From assembly GCF_037975245.1 (NCBI RefSeq), contig NC_092570.1:4062001-4126000 (forward strand): a DNA stretch of 64,000 bases, read 5' to 3'. Shown piece by piece: positions 22,029-56,326 of this stretch. This DNA is from Apostichopus japonicus. Lineage: Eukaryota > Echinodermata > Holothuroidea > Aspidochirotida > Stichopodidae. The position numbers were made by a program, and so were the translations under genes. Position 1 is the first letter of the stretch; every line of letters starts with the position of its first letter. The notes under the pieces were generated by a model. That model did not search any database and was not told the origin of the DNA. It saw nothing but the letters and a program-made list of their open reading frames with translations.

Positions 22029-25000
22029 TCATTTTCAAAAATTGAGAGATTAGTAAAAAAATATGGAAAATTGGGCAAATTCAACTGAAACATGAAAGCG
22101 ATATAAAGTGTATGATAGCAAAGGTAATGCACATCTCCTGGACAATATTATAGGCTACATGAAATCCCAATAGGCATTTTATGCAATTGTATCTGGGAAA
22201 ATGAAGTGAACTTTCTCCACGTTCCCAATGCATGTAAACATACACGTGCCACATTTATAATCAGATTAGAATAAAAATTGCTGTGAGATAAGCACGTGTA
22301 AAGCTGGATAGCATGAGATTGTCTTTAAGACTGAGTTTTGGCAGGTCTGTGTAAAGAGATGTTTTATGGTCGTCTTTTTATATCAAAATTAAACCATTTT
22401 GTGTTTAAATGCCATCGTGTCAGTGCAAGTTGATTTAATGCATGTTAAAATTTATGTATTATTTTTATTTATTTATTTCAGTGGATATAGCAATATGTAC
22501 TGGAAAAACAGTTCTTTTCCAATTTTTTTAATCATCTAAATTAATTTTGCAACTACAGAAATTTTGGCAATTGTGACTAGAAACATTCAACTATTAAGCA
22601 TGAAGTTGTTATTTGCTCGGAATAAGGTTCAAAGGTCACAGAAGTTGGTACCTCTTACAGTCATGCATAAAATAAACAGATTCTATTTATTCTAGACTAG
22701 TTGCACTTAACGGGTTATTGATATTCCTCCTTAGCCCTTTAATAGGTCTTCCGAAATGTCCTTTTTCCTCAAGATGTCCATTGTCAGCCGAGGTTTACAG
22801 AACAAAGAATCTCCAATTGTTATAAACATGTTAAATGTTGTTTGCATGAACTTCATGCAGTAGGTGAACTTTGCATCCACCATCTTGACTGTAACAATGC
22901 TACTGTTATCTAGTTCAGGTCACAAGGTCACTTCCAGTCAACAGAGCTTAGTCTCAACATATTGTAAACTCCAAAAGTCGAGCTTCAGTAATGAGTTGTG
23001 TGGAACTTATTTATTAAAACGAGATCTTTTCTTTTGAAATGTGGCAAGGAATCACCAAGGCTCATGGCTTTCTTGTTTCGATGTCCTTTTGGAAGGTATT
23101 TTGTAATTGTGAAGAACTTCAGAACTTTTCTTAGTGACATAAGCTGAGGCAAGGCTATGAACGTTGCTACAAGTAAAGCATTACATTATGCAACACTTAG
23201 TGGTCAGGTATTAAAGAGCACCGTGGTGAAATAAAAGACATTCAAAAATAACAACTCGGGAACAATATTTCTTGTTGTCTATTAATCTTTATTAACTATC
23301 CTCCTTTGAGCAAATCCCACTCAAATTTTTTAATGTAAATATAATATCTCATTGCACCCTTATAATAAACTCCACTGCAGTAATCAATATCAAAAGAGAT
23401 GAAAAAGTCCGTAAACATGGGGGCATATTTTTAATAGTCGTCCAAGACGATCAAATTTCTCCTCGGACGGCCAGAGTCAGCTTTGAAGGTCGTCCAAGAA
23501 GACGCACAGTTGTTTACATCAAATTCAGATTGAATTGTAATTTAAAAAAAAAAAAGTTAAAGTGGTAAACGGGTATCACCCTCTCATACTTTGCAGATAC
23601 TGAAAATATAACAAAAATACTGGTAGGCCTATGGTCCACCTGGACAAAGTTGTCCGAGGGACAGCCAGAAGAAAATCCTTAAAAAATTTGCCCTGAAACA
23701 TGTCATCCTTGGACATAGTACGCTCACCAAACAGACAGTAAGGAAAATGTTTCGAAGTGAGAACAGAAGTAATTGTAAAGAAAATAATCAGAATAAGAAA
23801 TTTAAGAACGAAAGAGAAAATTTAAATAATGTTATATGTGATTGAATTTAATTTGATATTCATTTCAGGGGTTCAATGTGACTGTAAAATAGGTGTGAGA
23901 TAGATTTTTAAGTAATACATGGCAATAAAAATCATTAATTCCTAAATCACTCAGACTTAGTATGCTTGTATATCAGTTCTTGTCAAACTCTTTGGTCGCT
24001 AAAAATATGTCTTTTATCTAGTCCGAAGCTTGTCAAACCCAAAACATGTGGAACGGTATAAGTCATTTCTATTGACAACTTGAAGACCAAAGGTTTCTTC
24101 AACATAAACCACACAATTTTAAATTATTATTTAAAGTTTAGGTAAATGTAAAAATTCCATTTATGTCCCTGTATCTCCCTACTTCAAAATGCTTTATGTG
24201 ACCATTCTCTTCATCACATTTTTTGCTAGTACCTCAAGCCACTCTCAACAGCACAGAACTATAACTTATCCAGTGTTATGCAACACACTGATATAACGTA
24301 CCAAACATGTTTGCACACACAGATATGGAAATTTGTTTAAAGCAATTTTGGTACATAGAGAATTTTTTTGTCAGTAGTTTACAATACACAGAATTCACCA
24401 ATCTTGAAATTACCATGAAAGATGTCAAATATTCAATATTTTCTGATAAACAATACGTTAGCATTATTTTTCTGTGAATGACCAAATAGTAAGAAGTCAG
24501 GGAGATTTAAAAAATTGCTATTATTATAATCAATTTAATGGATTGTTCTGCTGAAAATTGCAAAAGGATGATGAGCTGTTTAGTTCAAAGCATAGTAATT
24601 ATCATGTCATAGGAATTTCATAATTGAAGAAATATAGAACAAATTATTCATAACCACAAAATTATCCTGAATATTTAATATGATTTATTATAACTCAATT
24701 TATAAAGCCTTCATTTTGAAAAACAAGACAATACTTTTAAAATTTAACATGCAAATCAGATCGTCATCAATGTCTTCACTGCATGAAGTCAAAACACTTT
24801 CCAAAATTCACATTGCAACATTCTACTCAGCTTTCACAAATTAAAATGACAATCTTCACAAACAACGACAAAACGTGTTTTCTTTCGTCCCCAAAATAGC
24901 ACCAAGAATATAACTTTTTTTTTTTTTTTTTGAGTTGGCAAATTTGTTAAATGCTTTCATCTTAAACTCCTACAATATTCACAAACCATTCTTAAATCCC

Positions 25001-25741
25001 ATGAATGTCTGTAGCATATAAGTTGCTAAAGGTGGAAAATCTTGTCCTTCCCCTTATTGTTGCAAGTGTTTGCCACTCCACAAGAGATGTTTAACAGTGC
25101 ACTGAAAGTCAGAGATTAAATCTACAAAAATCTGAAACATTTCTGTGTGACTTTCTTTGATAGTACTAAACTTAGTGAACGTCATTCTGATTTGAGTTTG
25201 CCCTTCATTGTACCCCCACCCAACGCTGCACCACACAATACAATTAAATACATCTTTCATTTAGAAGTCACCTTTCTCAGAAAGGTTCCACAACTATGAC
25301 TTCAAATTGAAAAACATGCAGCCATGTTGGCAGGAGATTCTTGCAACATTGGTAGATAAAATTGGAAAATGTTTAATACTGCACACAAAAAATAAAAGAA
25401 AACCATTAACATCAACAGATTAAAAAAATAAATCCTCTCTGAAAATGTATTCGTTGGTAACTTTGCACGGAGTACGGGTGGAGATTCACGAGAGAGTCGA
25501 GACCGATAAGCAAAAAGAGTGATCCACAATCAGTCTGTTATCTACTTTTAGTTTGCAGAGTTTCGTTTACAGAGCCAAACAAAGTTGGAAAAAACATGAC
25601 TGCCGAAAAAAGGAAGGATGGAAAAATGAAGATCCAAGGAGTTGCTGCCTAAATCTACTATGAATTTATCATCCAATGAATCTGATTGTTTTCTGCAATA
25701 AAATCTTTTTTTTTCAATCAGCATGAAATTCAAGTTCAACA
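22029..25741. other. Convergent intergenic region, part 1
   Basis: AT-rich sequence after RPP38 with a poly-T run at 24910-24929 and no conserved exon on either strand. A possible RPP38 poly-A signal (AATAAA) is at 22671. Confidence 0.4.
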
Positions 25742-25985
25742 ATGATAATGTATGATATCATGAATGTGTATGATATCATGAATATTCATGTATATGTATA
25801 TTTATGAAAATGTATATTCATGAATATGTATATTCATGAATATGTATGATATCATGAATATGTATATTCGTGAATATACATTTTCATAAATATTCATGTT
25901 CGTGAATATGTATGATATCATGAATATGTATACTCATGAATATGTATATTCATGAATATGTATGATATTCGTGAATATTTCAAAC
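25742..25985. repeat. AT-rich palindromic minisatellite
   Basis: A 240-bp array of short variants of ATGTATATTCATGAAT and ATGTATGATATCATGAAT. Both units contain self-complementary cores (ATTCATGAAT, GATATC), so the array can fold into many small cruciforms. Confidence 0.85.
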
Positions 25986-27433
25986 CCTCAAAAGGGTTTG
26001 TGATCTACCACTTATTGTCACTAACAAAAAAATTAAAGTGAAGGAGCACCAGCGTTCAAAACTTCGACACAAAATAATCATGAATAAATTTGCTTCACTA
26101 ATTTTACTCGCTTATATCACTTTTGTGTTATAGGGAAAGCTGTTAACGAACAAAATATAAAACTGCCAAAGCCTGTGTAGTTATTACAATGTGTAAAATT
26201 TAAGAGAGTGTCTGATGTTTCCTTCTTATAACATTGTCTTCTTTGGAGATCTGTGGCTCATTCAACCCTCTTTCTCTCAGCCCTCTGCCAATTAGTCTGT
26301 TTCCTTAACTAGTCTCTTTATTGTTTAATGGTCCAATTCACTAATACATCCTATCTGGGCTTGTCTTTACCTGTCTTAACTGTGTTTCCATATTCCCGTC
26401 TCTAAATATAAGTCTGCTGGGAACGAATCATCAAGCACACTCTTTTATCTTTTATACATATTCCTCCGTGTTGGGATCTTTTTGAAGTGTCGGAACCTCC
26501 TCAGAAGAAGTACTGTTGAATAGTTCTGGCAATTGGAAAGGCAATGCTGACAAAACCTTCACTTGAAAATTTATGTCAAGTTTCTGTTTAAACGATACAT
26601 ATTTTACGTGGATAATCAAGAAATCTTCTGGAAGCGTACTATCTTCCCTGCCATACAGAATATTTGATGGATGGATGTTTCTGAATTACTTTTCCCACTT
26701 TTTCAATAGCTTGAGATTCTTTTTGGTACTTCAGCATCTTGGCCTTGATAGGACCCACTCTTCCTCCCACTCCACCATATCTGCATCTCTATGCATAAAT
26801 TTTAAATAAAATTACATTCCAGAAGCTGCTTTCATAAAATCATAAAGTCCTCTTTTCTCTGATATAATATTATATTATCACTTTTCAAAGTACTGAAAGA
26901 AAAAGCAAACAGACATGCTTTTACGAAGAGAACTGGGTTAGATAAAAACGAGCAATAAATTCTGGCATACATACTGCCATACGTTACAAGAATATTACGT
27001 TTCCATACTGATAGTATATTTCCCTGGCGATTAAAGATGGACTAATAATATATAGAACATCACCAAAAGAAAGTCAAGGATACACATTTATGATATAGGT
27101 CTTTACAATCGGAGCATAATTTGTAGATGAGTTACAAGTCATGACACCAGTAAAAATAAAATCTTTGGAGTAACAATTTCAAAGGTAAGTTAATAATAAC
27201 AAAGGCATAAATTCTTTGATGTAACTTACACCTACACTTTTCTAAGAGTATATTTACCGGTGAAAAGTTGGCGAAAGTGTGGCGCAATGATAACTGGTGA
27301 AGAATATATCCAAGAATATATCCCAAACATATTTTTTAAATTTTCAATACAAAAAAAAATTAAATTAAATGGGAGCTTATATTTCTTTTCTTGAAAAAGA
27401 AAGATTGACCAATAGCAACTTGGTCAAACTCGA

Positions 27434-27572
27434 TAAAATATGGGTCTTTGATAGCAAGACCCGATGCTTTTCAATAAGAGATTCTGTATCGGATTGGTCA
27501 AACCAGCTAAAACATTGACCTTTGACATCAAGTTTCGATGTTTTTCAATAAGAGAATCTTTATCGGATTGAC
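27434..27572. repeat. Tandem duplication of about 77 bp
   Basis: Two adjacent copies share CTTTTCAATAAGAGATTCTG / TTTTTCAATAAGAGAATCTT and TATCGGATTG, with other positions diverged. Non-coding. Confidence 0.6.
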
Positions 27573-28585
27573 AACGTACCATTATGCGATGGTGCTAAAG
27601 TTATCAGCAGAACTAGCAATGTTTAGATAACATTAGCAATACACTTATGGATGAGGACATTTCTTATTTAAGGACCTTCATATTTGCATCTCTATAATTA
27701 CATTAATGACTTGAGTTCAAAGGATTAATATGCATCAAAAAAAGTATCAAAAATTACTTGTTAGTATGCATCTATAAAACTATTTACACAAGGATACTGA
27801 CGTAGAAATTGTTCCGATACACTGTTTCCCTTTAATATACAAATTGATAAAGTAACATATAACTTTTTTACGGATACAAAACAAAGGAAGCTAAATTTTA
27901 TTGGCAAAAATATTGCTTTTACAAAGTTTTTTATTCTCTCTTTTCCTTTTTTTTATGTCAAAGAACTTTATTTCCGTGGACTAAAATTTAATACATCTGG
28001 CTTGCAAATGATTCCTTTTAACATTTCAATCTACTTGCTTCATATTAAAGTCGAAGAATTGCCCGCATGCATAAAAGTTGACGGAACATCAAAGCAATAT
28101 TTGCTAACGGATCACAAATAGTATTCAAGGCAAAGGATGCAGTCCAGAATAACAGTGGCATTATCAAGCCCTTGCCAAACCATCTCCACCTCCCCTACCC
28201 TATCCTTCTACAGTACACTCTCCTTGTTATCTTCATAAAAAAAATTATTCAATACTTTATATACATGTTCAAGCGACAGGGCTTACATTTCCCAAAAATT
28301 AAAAAGATTTCAGTTCAAGCATTTAAATGATGGAAATTACATACCAAGTTTCAAAACATCACTTTTAATTAGTGACACAACAATAAAAAACAAACTTTAT
28401 GGCATAACTGTTGTTAATGAAAATAACAATCTTAGTTCATCTTTTCACTTATCACACATTACTTTACAATTCCTACGATTCCTTTCATTTCCAGTAAATT
28501 TCTCTCAAACATTCGACGTACAAGCTTTTTCTGTTTGACATCCACTCATTTGCATATTCATGACAATAATTATCATTTCGGTAAA

Positions 28586-28670
28586 AGCTGCAGCAGCTGC
28601 AAGATACCCTGCAGCAAGGCTGCAATCAATATGGCAAAGAACTGAGGTAATCTCTGCAGACCAGCAGTGC
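28586..28670 (+). repeat. Dispersed repeat, copy 1 (AGCTGCAGCAGCT-type)
   Basis: Starts AGCTGCAGCAGCTGCAAGAT, continues CCCTGCAGCAAGGCTGCAAT and ends near GACCAGCAGTGC. A related segment in the same orientation lies at 43631-43713. Type unknown. Confidence 0.6.
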
Positions 28671-30632
28671 TTGTTGTGTGAAACTGAACGGCACAAAAGA
28701 TTACATCTTACCCAGCCTGGCTGCAGGATCCAGCAACCTTCCTCTCAATGTCCCTCTCTTTCAAACATAGCGCCTGACCCAAATGAACCTTTCTCTGGTA
28801 TTATTTTCAATTGATGGAAGGCTTAACTCGAAAAAGAATCGAAAATATGTGAAAAACGAAGACATTTTTAATGCCCAGTCACGATGTGCCTTTCAGCTAT
28901 TAAACTTCAATTTCATCTAAGATATCATCTATTTAAATTAACTGCAATAAGTCTTGATACAAAATACCTCAGCAATTTATTACCAATTCACCTTCAGTAC
29001 ATACTGACCATACCACCAATTTATAATGGGAAGGTACTGCAGTTTAACACAACACTTAATTTAGTACAGATGTAAAACTAGGAGTGCAATTTTGGTGTAG
29101 GGACAGGTAAGTAGAATTTTTTTTTTATTTTACTAAATATATTTAATTCGATTCATTGCACTTCTGTTCCTCATTGGGCAGACCTTAACTATGTATGGAA
29201 TAATTTACATCCTAGTAAGTTTTACGATAATTAGTGAGTCTGTTATGCAGCGGGTTATTGGGTGCGGTATGCCTACAGGTTTTTTGAGTTTTGACTATGT
29301 CTAGACTTATGTATTTGCAGGGTGTTTTGATAATATTTTCATTTAATAATACGATAAACAGCCGCAAAAATCGAAATGCTATTGCATCTAGATACAAAAC
29401 TACTGATGCATCCATTTATAGATACATGATAAATTAAGTAGTTTTATGAGTACTAAATTGGTTATATTTGCAGTAGCCCATACGTGCATAGAGTAAAAAC
29501 AACATCAAATAGTGTAATTTATAGCCAGAGGTAGTAGGAAATTATCAAAGTGCTGTGGTCCCCTGGAAAAAAATAAAATAAAATCAACATTTTTGACCGT
29601 TCTCTAGAAGAGGAACAATTTATTACGAGATAGAATAAACTTCAAAACTGCCCTAAGAAGTAAAAAAAAATAAATAAAAACGAACGGGATGACAAGAGTA
29701 AAGGTAACTTTAAACAAACAAACAAAAAAACTAACAACAAAAGTAATTAAGGGATTTTGAGTATAATATTAAGATTGCAAACATCTCCTCCTGAGTTATC
29801 ATAGTAACACAAAATGATGGCAGCATTCAGCAATGAAACTAACGGAATAATTCCAAGGCAACATAGGTCATAATCAATTGCCATAAGGAAGTATGTGTCA
29901 TAAAGTTGGTTGCCGAAGAAGGGTTTGTGCATACAATTTTAGTGACTTAAATAACGTCCATTTTGGCATTCCAAAGAGAAGCTGATGATAACTTTAAAAA
30001 CATTCATTGGTATCTCGTAACTTCATGGAAAAAAAAAAAACTTTTGACTCTTCGGAAGAAACAGAGTAATGATTGTTTCCATAACGATTGTCATATTTCA
30101 TCTTACAGTTTATCCAAATAAATCATTTGAGTTTTCTCTGGCTGTTGGTAAAAAACGACAGTAATACTGCTGACCACCTTGAACAGTAATTAGGATGTAA
30201 GAAATGAAAATTAGTCAAAGTTCAAAAAGAAGTCAAAACACTTTCATGAAGAAAGCAAAGACTAAACTTACTTTCATAAATCCAATCATTTTGTGTGTTT
30301 TCAGCACAAAACATGTCCTACTTGTTTTGACAAGGGAAGAAGGTACAAAATGTACTCACAGAATGACAATTTGAAAATTTTAGGGAGAAAAAGATACAGA
30401 AAAAAAACACAAAAATAGGTGGGATAGTACATATATAGTAAATTTATATTAAAATATTGTCCACATGTTCTGATTTTAACAAGTTAGGTCTGTAGAGAGA
30501 GGTACACATAGGATACACACAAAATAAACACACTGACGAGTGGTTAGGCCTCATCACCTTTGCTGTGTACATTTAAGTACTCTTAGGTTACCAAGCACAC
30601 GAATTGTCGGCTTTTCGTCTTCGCAAATGCAC

Positions 30633-50138
<19,506 letters not shown>

Positions 50139-53100
50139 TGCGGCTGAAACGAAAGCCAACATCTCAAATGTTTTTTGATCCTCTATAAATTATATATGCA
50201 GTCTTGAAATAATAACTTCACGGACGATTCATGCATAATAAATGAACCCTTAAAGTATTACAACGTCGCCAAAATGGCCTCCAGGGCTCTCTGAAGTTGA
50301 CGTGGAATAAAAAGTAACATCCAGTCGTCGAGTGTTGAAATATGACGTTGATGAAGAGCGCTCACATTCCGTCAACTACACAAAAGAAGGTAATCATCTT
50401 TAAGTGTGACACCCTTTGGGTTTTTTCCCCAAGAAGTGAAATTTTTGAATATCAAACTCGAAAACAAGTCCACGTTTTCAGAGCACATTTTTGAATGTTC
50501 GAATGACGACACTATTTTTCTTTCTCAATATTGGAAAATATTTTATTACAGACTGGTTTTCTTCCAACGTAGGAGAGCAAAGTTCTGTTTGCATTAAAAA
50601 GTTTGATTGCAATCGGCAGGGCTCTCAATCATCTTAAACTTCATGAGGAATATCTAGACGACAATATAATTGCGCACGTCAGGTAAGGTACATGTCAGAA
50701 ATTATTACGTCATTTCTGCGTCAAAATTGGGCAACAATTTCATCATGCCAACCAAGATCATGCTTCAACTGAACCAACGTGTATGACAGGTTTGCTTAAT
50801 TATTAACAGTGAATTTTGTCAACATTGGTTTTACTTGTAGATCAATATTAAACTAGCTACGTGACAGTTTAACTGATTTTTGACTGATGGCTGATTTCGT
50901 TTAATTTTAATAAAAGAAAAATAGAAAGATATTACATGGATTATTTTTGAAAACTAATTAATAACTTAGCAGCAAACCATGTCTTAGGCAAACTGCCAAT
51001 ACTGGGAAGTAGCGCAAGGACGGTCATGATATATTGGGTAACAACGTGTATATATGGCAAGGCTTGGTTAGTTTGATGTTACGAGATAATAAAGCATTGA
51101 AGCAAGATACAGTAGTTATGACTAGACAACAAAATTCTAAGCAAAAATCTAAATTATAATTAGACTAACAGTACGAGTGTTTGGATCATGACCACATTTA
51201 CCCCAAAATCCCAAATCATACTTTTATCATTTCCATCCATAAGTTTAACTTGGATCTCGGTAAAATTTTCTTTTATGATACTTTCTACTAATATACTATG
51301 CTGTACATTATTACATATTTTCTTACAATTTAACCATACATGTGTACAGATACTGTACAGTAGTATGGAATGTGGTTTTCTATAGATAACTCTGCACAAC
51401 TTTTGAAGAACCTCAACAGGGCTGGGACAGCCTCCCAGAATTGGCAGCTCTCCCCTCTTAGTTATATTATTATTATTTTTAGTTCTTGTATAATTTGTAA
51501 ATGCTTCCGATATGTTAATTACTTGCTTGTCTACTTCTACAATCCCTTTTTGCTTTATTTACTTAGCTATTCTGTGTATCAATGTTTTATTTGCTAACCT
51601 GCAATAGCCAGATCAGGCTTGTCCCCTCTGACAAACAGTAGGAGCTCAACAGTAGAAGACCGTGTGGGGCTGATAAGACCAAGAATAGTTTGTACAAGTG
51701 CTATTGTACACACAAAACCCACAATCCTTTTATGTTTTTATATAGTATTATCATATGTGACTTAATCACATATGTACTTTATATGTAAACAGATTACTAC
51801 TAAAGGTGTAACTGGTAACATTACATACATGTATATACAGTATATATACTCTGAAGCACAGAGATTTACACTGACTGCATGCATCTGTAGGAATAATTTA
51901 TCTTGTTTAGCTATTTGGTCAAATTGCTACCCAATTGTAGTTTAGACGTTTAGTATCATGAACAGTTGTAACACAAACAGAATCTTAACAGGTTCAGTGT
52001 TTTAGTGACAAAACAAAATTTTGAAAATTTACCTACAGTACTACATTAAGATACAAACTTATAGTGTAAACCACATGTGGACAAAGGGAAGGGGGGTAGG
52101 GGTACTCCGGTAGCTGCAATTTTTCTGCAGCCTGTCCGAAGAGCTCTGTTCACAACCTATTCATGAATCCAGTAAAGTTATTTATAACAAGGAAAAAATA
52201 CTTAAATAGCAAGGAAAACATTAAATTTGTGTATAAATATATACTTCCAGGAGTTTGCATACATGTATACTGTAGGCTTAACTGTGATAGGATATATTCA
52301 AATATATTACTGATGGACAACATTCACATAGAAAATTCTGATCTTTTATTCCCGTGTAATGTAGTTTAAATGTCAAAATTTTGTCATATGTGCAGGTGTA
52401 ATGTTAAGTGCTGGGATGTGTGGAATTAGGTGTACAAAGCTTCACTGTGGTCCAGTGAAGACAGTTACTGATTATGTCATACTGTACAGTAGGGAACTGA
52501 CTTCTCAACTGTTACAGGCTAGTTTATATGACCTATCAATGCATGCAAACTATTTGAGACAGAATTTATTGAATATCCCCTAAAGGAGGTAATTGCATTT
52601 TGTCCACCTGAAATACATTATTACTATAAGAAGGAATTTAACATGTGATGCCCAAAGACAACAACTCAAAATGGTTCAAAGTTGGGTTTTTCTTTAACTA
52701 ATGTACATACTCACTAGTATATTATGTCACCCTTATGGTGTATAATAAGTTTGGTTAGTTTCAATCTGTTACAGCATGACATGTATAGTAGTAAACTCCA
52801 GCTACATAATTTGAAATTATTTTAAACAAGACTGTGGTACTGTAGAAAGTGTTTAAGATGTTCGGGCAAGTTAGGGTACACGTTTTGAAGTGTTTGAAAT
52901 AGATGTTACAATTCAGGTACATCGAGAATCTGCATACATTTTTATTCCACATGTGTGAACATTTTTACTGTATGTTCACAGAATTATTGTGTTTGACTAA
53001 AGAAATAGAGTTTGGATAAAAAGCACCATCAAACTAGAGTATGTCACATCATTGCCTGTACATACGAAGTGTAACTAGTACAGTAGTGAGATACTTAATT

Positions 53101-56059
53101 ATGGACTGACGTACAAAATTGGTTGTATGGTATAGATGTATCTGGACCGTAAATGTAACATGTATGTCAACCATGTTTTATGTCTTTTCTTCAACAAATT
53201 ATATACAAGTACAAGTTAAAGTTTACAAGACAGATTGGGTACCAGAAATGCACAAACTACTACTGTAGGTAACATTGTGATACAGTGAGAATATCATTTA
53301 AACATGTATGCACTGCTATCTACTGTATAGCCTTATTTATAACGTACCTGTGGGCTGCATGGAGCTATGGAATGTATACAACCATTTGTACTCAAGATTG
53401 ATAATTTGTTTCTGTTTTCATAGAACTTGTCTGATAGTCATTTGGTAGGTTCATAAATGATTTTGATGATGACAACTGCACAGTATTCAGCACTAACAGG
53501 TACTGCTCCCTCAGAAGTTGACATACTGTAATTGTGAAGTGTACAGTAGGAATAAGTATTGTATTTTCTTACAAGTTTTGAACATTTCTAGAATTATTCC
53601 ACATGCAATCAATTTTGATGATGCTTTTTATAAATTGGTGCATTGCGGATGTTCAGCTACAATACTATAAACAATATCAGCTCATATTTCATGTTATCCC
53701 ATACAGGGAGAACAGTAAGTGAAGACAAACCCAGCAAATGTAACTATGTATGGATAACATTATCTGTCATGGTACAGACAGACCACAATCACTCATTACA
53801 CAAAGACTGAAAGAGAAAAAGAAAAAAGAGGGAAAAAAAGAGGGGGGTCACAAACTATAACAGGCAGTAGGACATGTATGAGTTTGACTTGAAGAAGCAA
53901 CAGCAAAATCACCTCAAAACACTCACAGAATATGGACCCTATGTGAATTCTGTACCTTGCATTCCAATATCTGAATTTTTCAACATAGTAGCACTATATA
54001 ATTATTAAGTCAGATAGTAACTATAATTAACTCTATTGTTTGATTTTTTTTTTCGTTTTTTTGTATTGTAGGATACTTTATGATTAGTTTTCATTTCTCA
54101 ACAAAAGTTCCCTTTTTAAGTAACAAACTTTTCATACTGTTGATACTGGATACTATTACTCTGGCAGCATGGTCTTGGTCCCTAATTTGATACACCATCC
54201 CTCTCCTACAATTGACACACTTGCACACTTATCTCCATAGCAACATTAGAGCCTAGAACCTCTAACTAGTAATATTAGTAGAAGCATATACAGAACATGT
54301 TTTCCTTCATTATGCATCCAGCCATGGTTTTTATATAACAAAGCAATTCCAAAAGCTATAATGTTCGTTACCTTTTTCCCTTGTGACCTTTTTTAAGGAG
54401 ACTCCTAGTCCTAAAAACTGTTCATCTGTATGACTATGAGGTATAGTCTGTTGACTAACTGTGTTACACATACTGTGTACCTGAACAGCTAACAATGTTG
54501 GAAGGGAATAATAAATGTGGTATTGCATAGCAAAAGCTACTGAATATGAGCAAGTTGCAGTACAAGTGCAGAAATCCATAGCAGTATGTACATGTACATG
54601 TTCAGCCCTATCGATAGGCTATGGTCAAGGTCAAAGTAAAACTATAGTATAGAGCAATATAAGAGCATGCCTAGGCCTAGAGACAAAGTTGAGAGGCTTC
54701 AAACTGCTACACAAAATTTGAAAACTAAATTATTCAGTGCTACTAGTCTAATTGTGCAGTGTTTCGCGGAATCGCCAATACATTGCGAAGCATTCTTTTA
54801 CAATGCTGAAGGTCACAAAACTATATGATACGGGCATCTGACATCAATATAGCTGCACCCATTCCCAAGAAAACAATATTTCGTGGAACCAAACCTAATA
54901 CAAAAAGCAGTTCAGCCTTACACTGGCAGTGAGCTTTATCGTATCATGGATGAATTTTCACCTTAGCTTTACATCCTTTAAAATCAAGTGTCTGTGACTA
55001 GCAATACATAGTGTACCAAATTTTCGAATACGTTTATTTTAACTCACCAAAATCTCCATCTGCTGTTATTTGGAAGCTTTAAGGCAAAAGTAATCGGAAC
55101 AATCTTGGTCATTTCCTTACTTCATTACTGGAGTCTGACTGAGTGACCTTTTCATCACCGTCGAGGCATTAGCCATGGTTAATCTGACATTAAATGTAAT
55201 ACTCGCTGATACTGGTGCAGCTTTGGACATTCATTTGTCATTGCTACACGAAATGAGGTATTTACAAACGACAGGATCAACTCCGACTAACCTTGCATCG
55301 AAAACGACAGGCAGGTAAAATCCTGAGTGACTGTGTAAAATTTAACAATCACAGACTTTCGTAATGCATGCACTGCGCACAATGACTTGTAAGCACGACA
55401 GTGCACGCAGTACAATTTCCTTTTTCGAATGGGATTCCTACCTAGGACACCACACCCCCTGTAATTTCTATTACACCAGGCTGAGATTGGGGAAGTACAG
55501 ACCCACCGGGAACTTGATATGTTACAGGCCAAGAAAAAAAACATGTAATGACGTACAAATATTGCTTGTTTCTATATATTCAGATTTAGAACGGGACTAA
55601 TATCTGGAGTGCTCCTTTAAGTCTAAACTAAATATGAGTTTGGCTGATCATGTATGCCTAAATGTTCAATGTTATTCATTGCTTTAAATAAATGCTGATA
55701 ATTCAACCAAATCAATGAAATCATGTTATTTTTAACTTTACATGAGCATATAATACCATTTGTCCGTGACAAATGTGTAATGCTTTGTAAACATGTTATC
55801 AAATTGTGTTTTTCTTTTTACCTAAAATCAATTTTAACCTTGTTACCTGACACATAATTAATGAGATGCTGAATCCAAACCGGCTTTCTGTAACAAATTA
55901 ACGCAGGTTATGGGCTTGATTTTGATTGGGGAGGGGGGGACAAGACCGGGTAGGGAGATTATCTCTACCTTATGAACAATTATACATTTCGGAAGTCCAA
56001 AATTTTATATAAGAAAATTGTCATCAACCCTAAATTATATTCGTATAGGCCTATACTTG
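50139..56059. other. Intergenic region between PEX1 and DTYMK, no gene recognised
   Basis: The first few hundred bases upstream of 50138 should hold the PEX1 promoter and leader; an acceptor-like TTTCAG (50150-50145, minus) precedes the start codon. The rest is AT-rich with frequent TGTACAGTA-type words and no splice-bounded conserved exon. Confidence 0.4.
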
Positions 56060-56067
56060 CTCCGAGC

Positions 56068-56326
56068 CAGGGCCGTCTTAAGAGATCACCGGGCCCTGGG
56101 CCCGGCAATGGAGCAGGGCCCCTCAATCTAAATATTTAATGTCAAACTCAAGTGTTTCACCAACTTTCGTCACAAGTTGTCAAGTATCGAATTCAATCAG
56201 GCATAATGGCCTATTCAATAAGTTTTCCTCCCAGATTAAGACATGGGGTTACTACGATTGCGTGGCCCCTGACATCGCGGGGCCCTGGGCCAGGGCCCAG
56301 TGGGCCCATGCGTTAAGACGGCCCTG
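56068..56326. mobile_element. hAT MITE with perfect ends and 8-bp target duplication
   Basis: Ends CAGGGCCGTCTTAA and TTAAGACGGCCCTG are perfect 14-bp inverted repeats. Exact direct repeats CTCCGAGC flank it (56060-56067, 56327-56334). Sub-terminal GGGCCCTGGGCC repeats occur near both ends. 259 bp, non-coding; intactness suggests recent insertion. Confidence 0.88.

Larger units (their letters stand above)
25986..30632. other. Convergent intergenic region, part 2, possible PEX1 3' UTR
   Basis: No exon was recognised. The part next to 30632 should hold the PEX1 3' UTR; the nearest TTTATT (AATAAA on minus) I noticed is near 29620, so its end is uncertain. It contains a local duplication (27434-27572) and a dispersed repeat (28586-28670). 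Confidence 0.4.
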
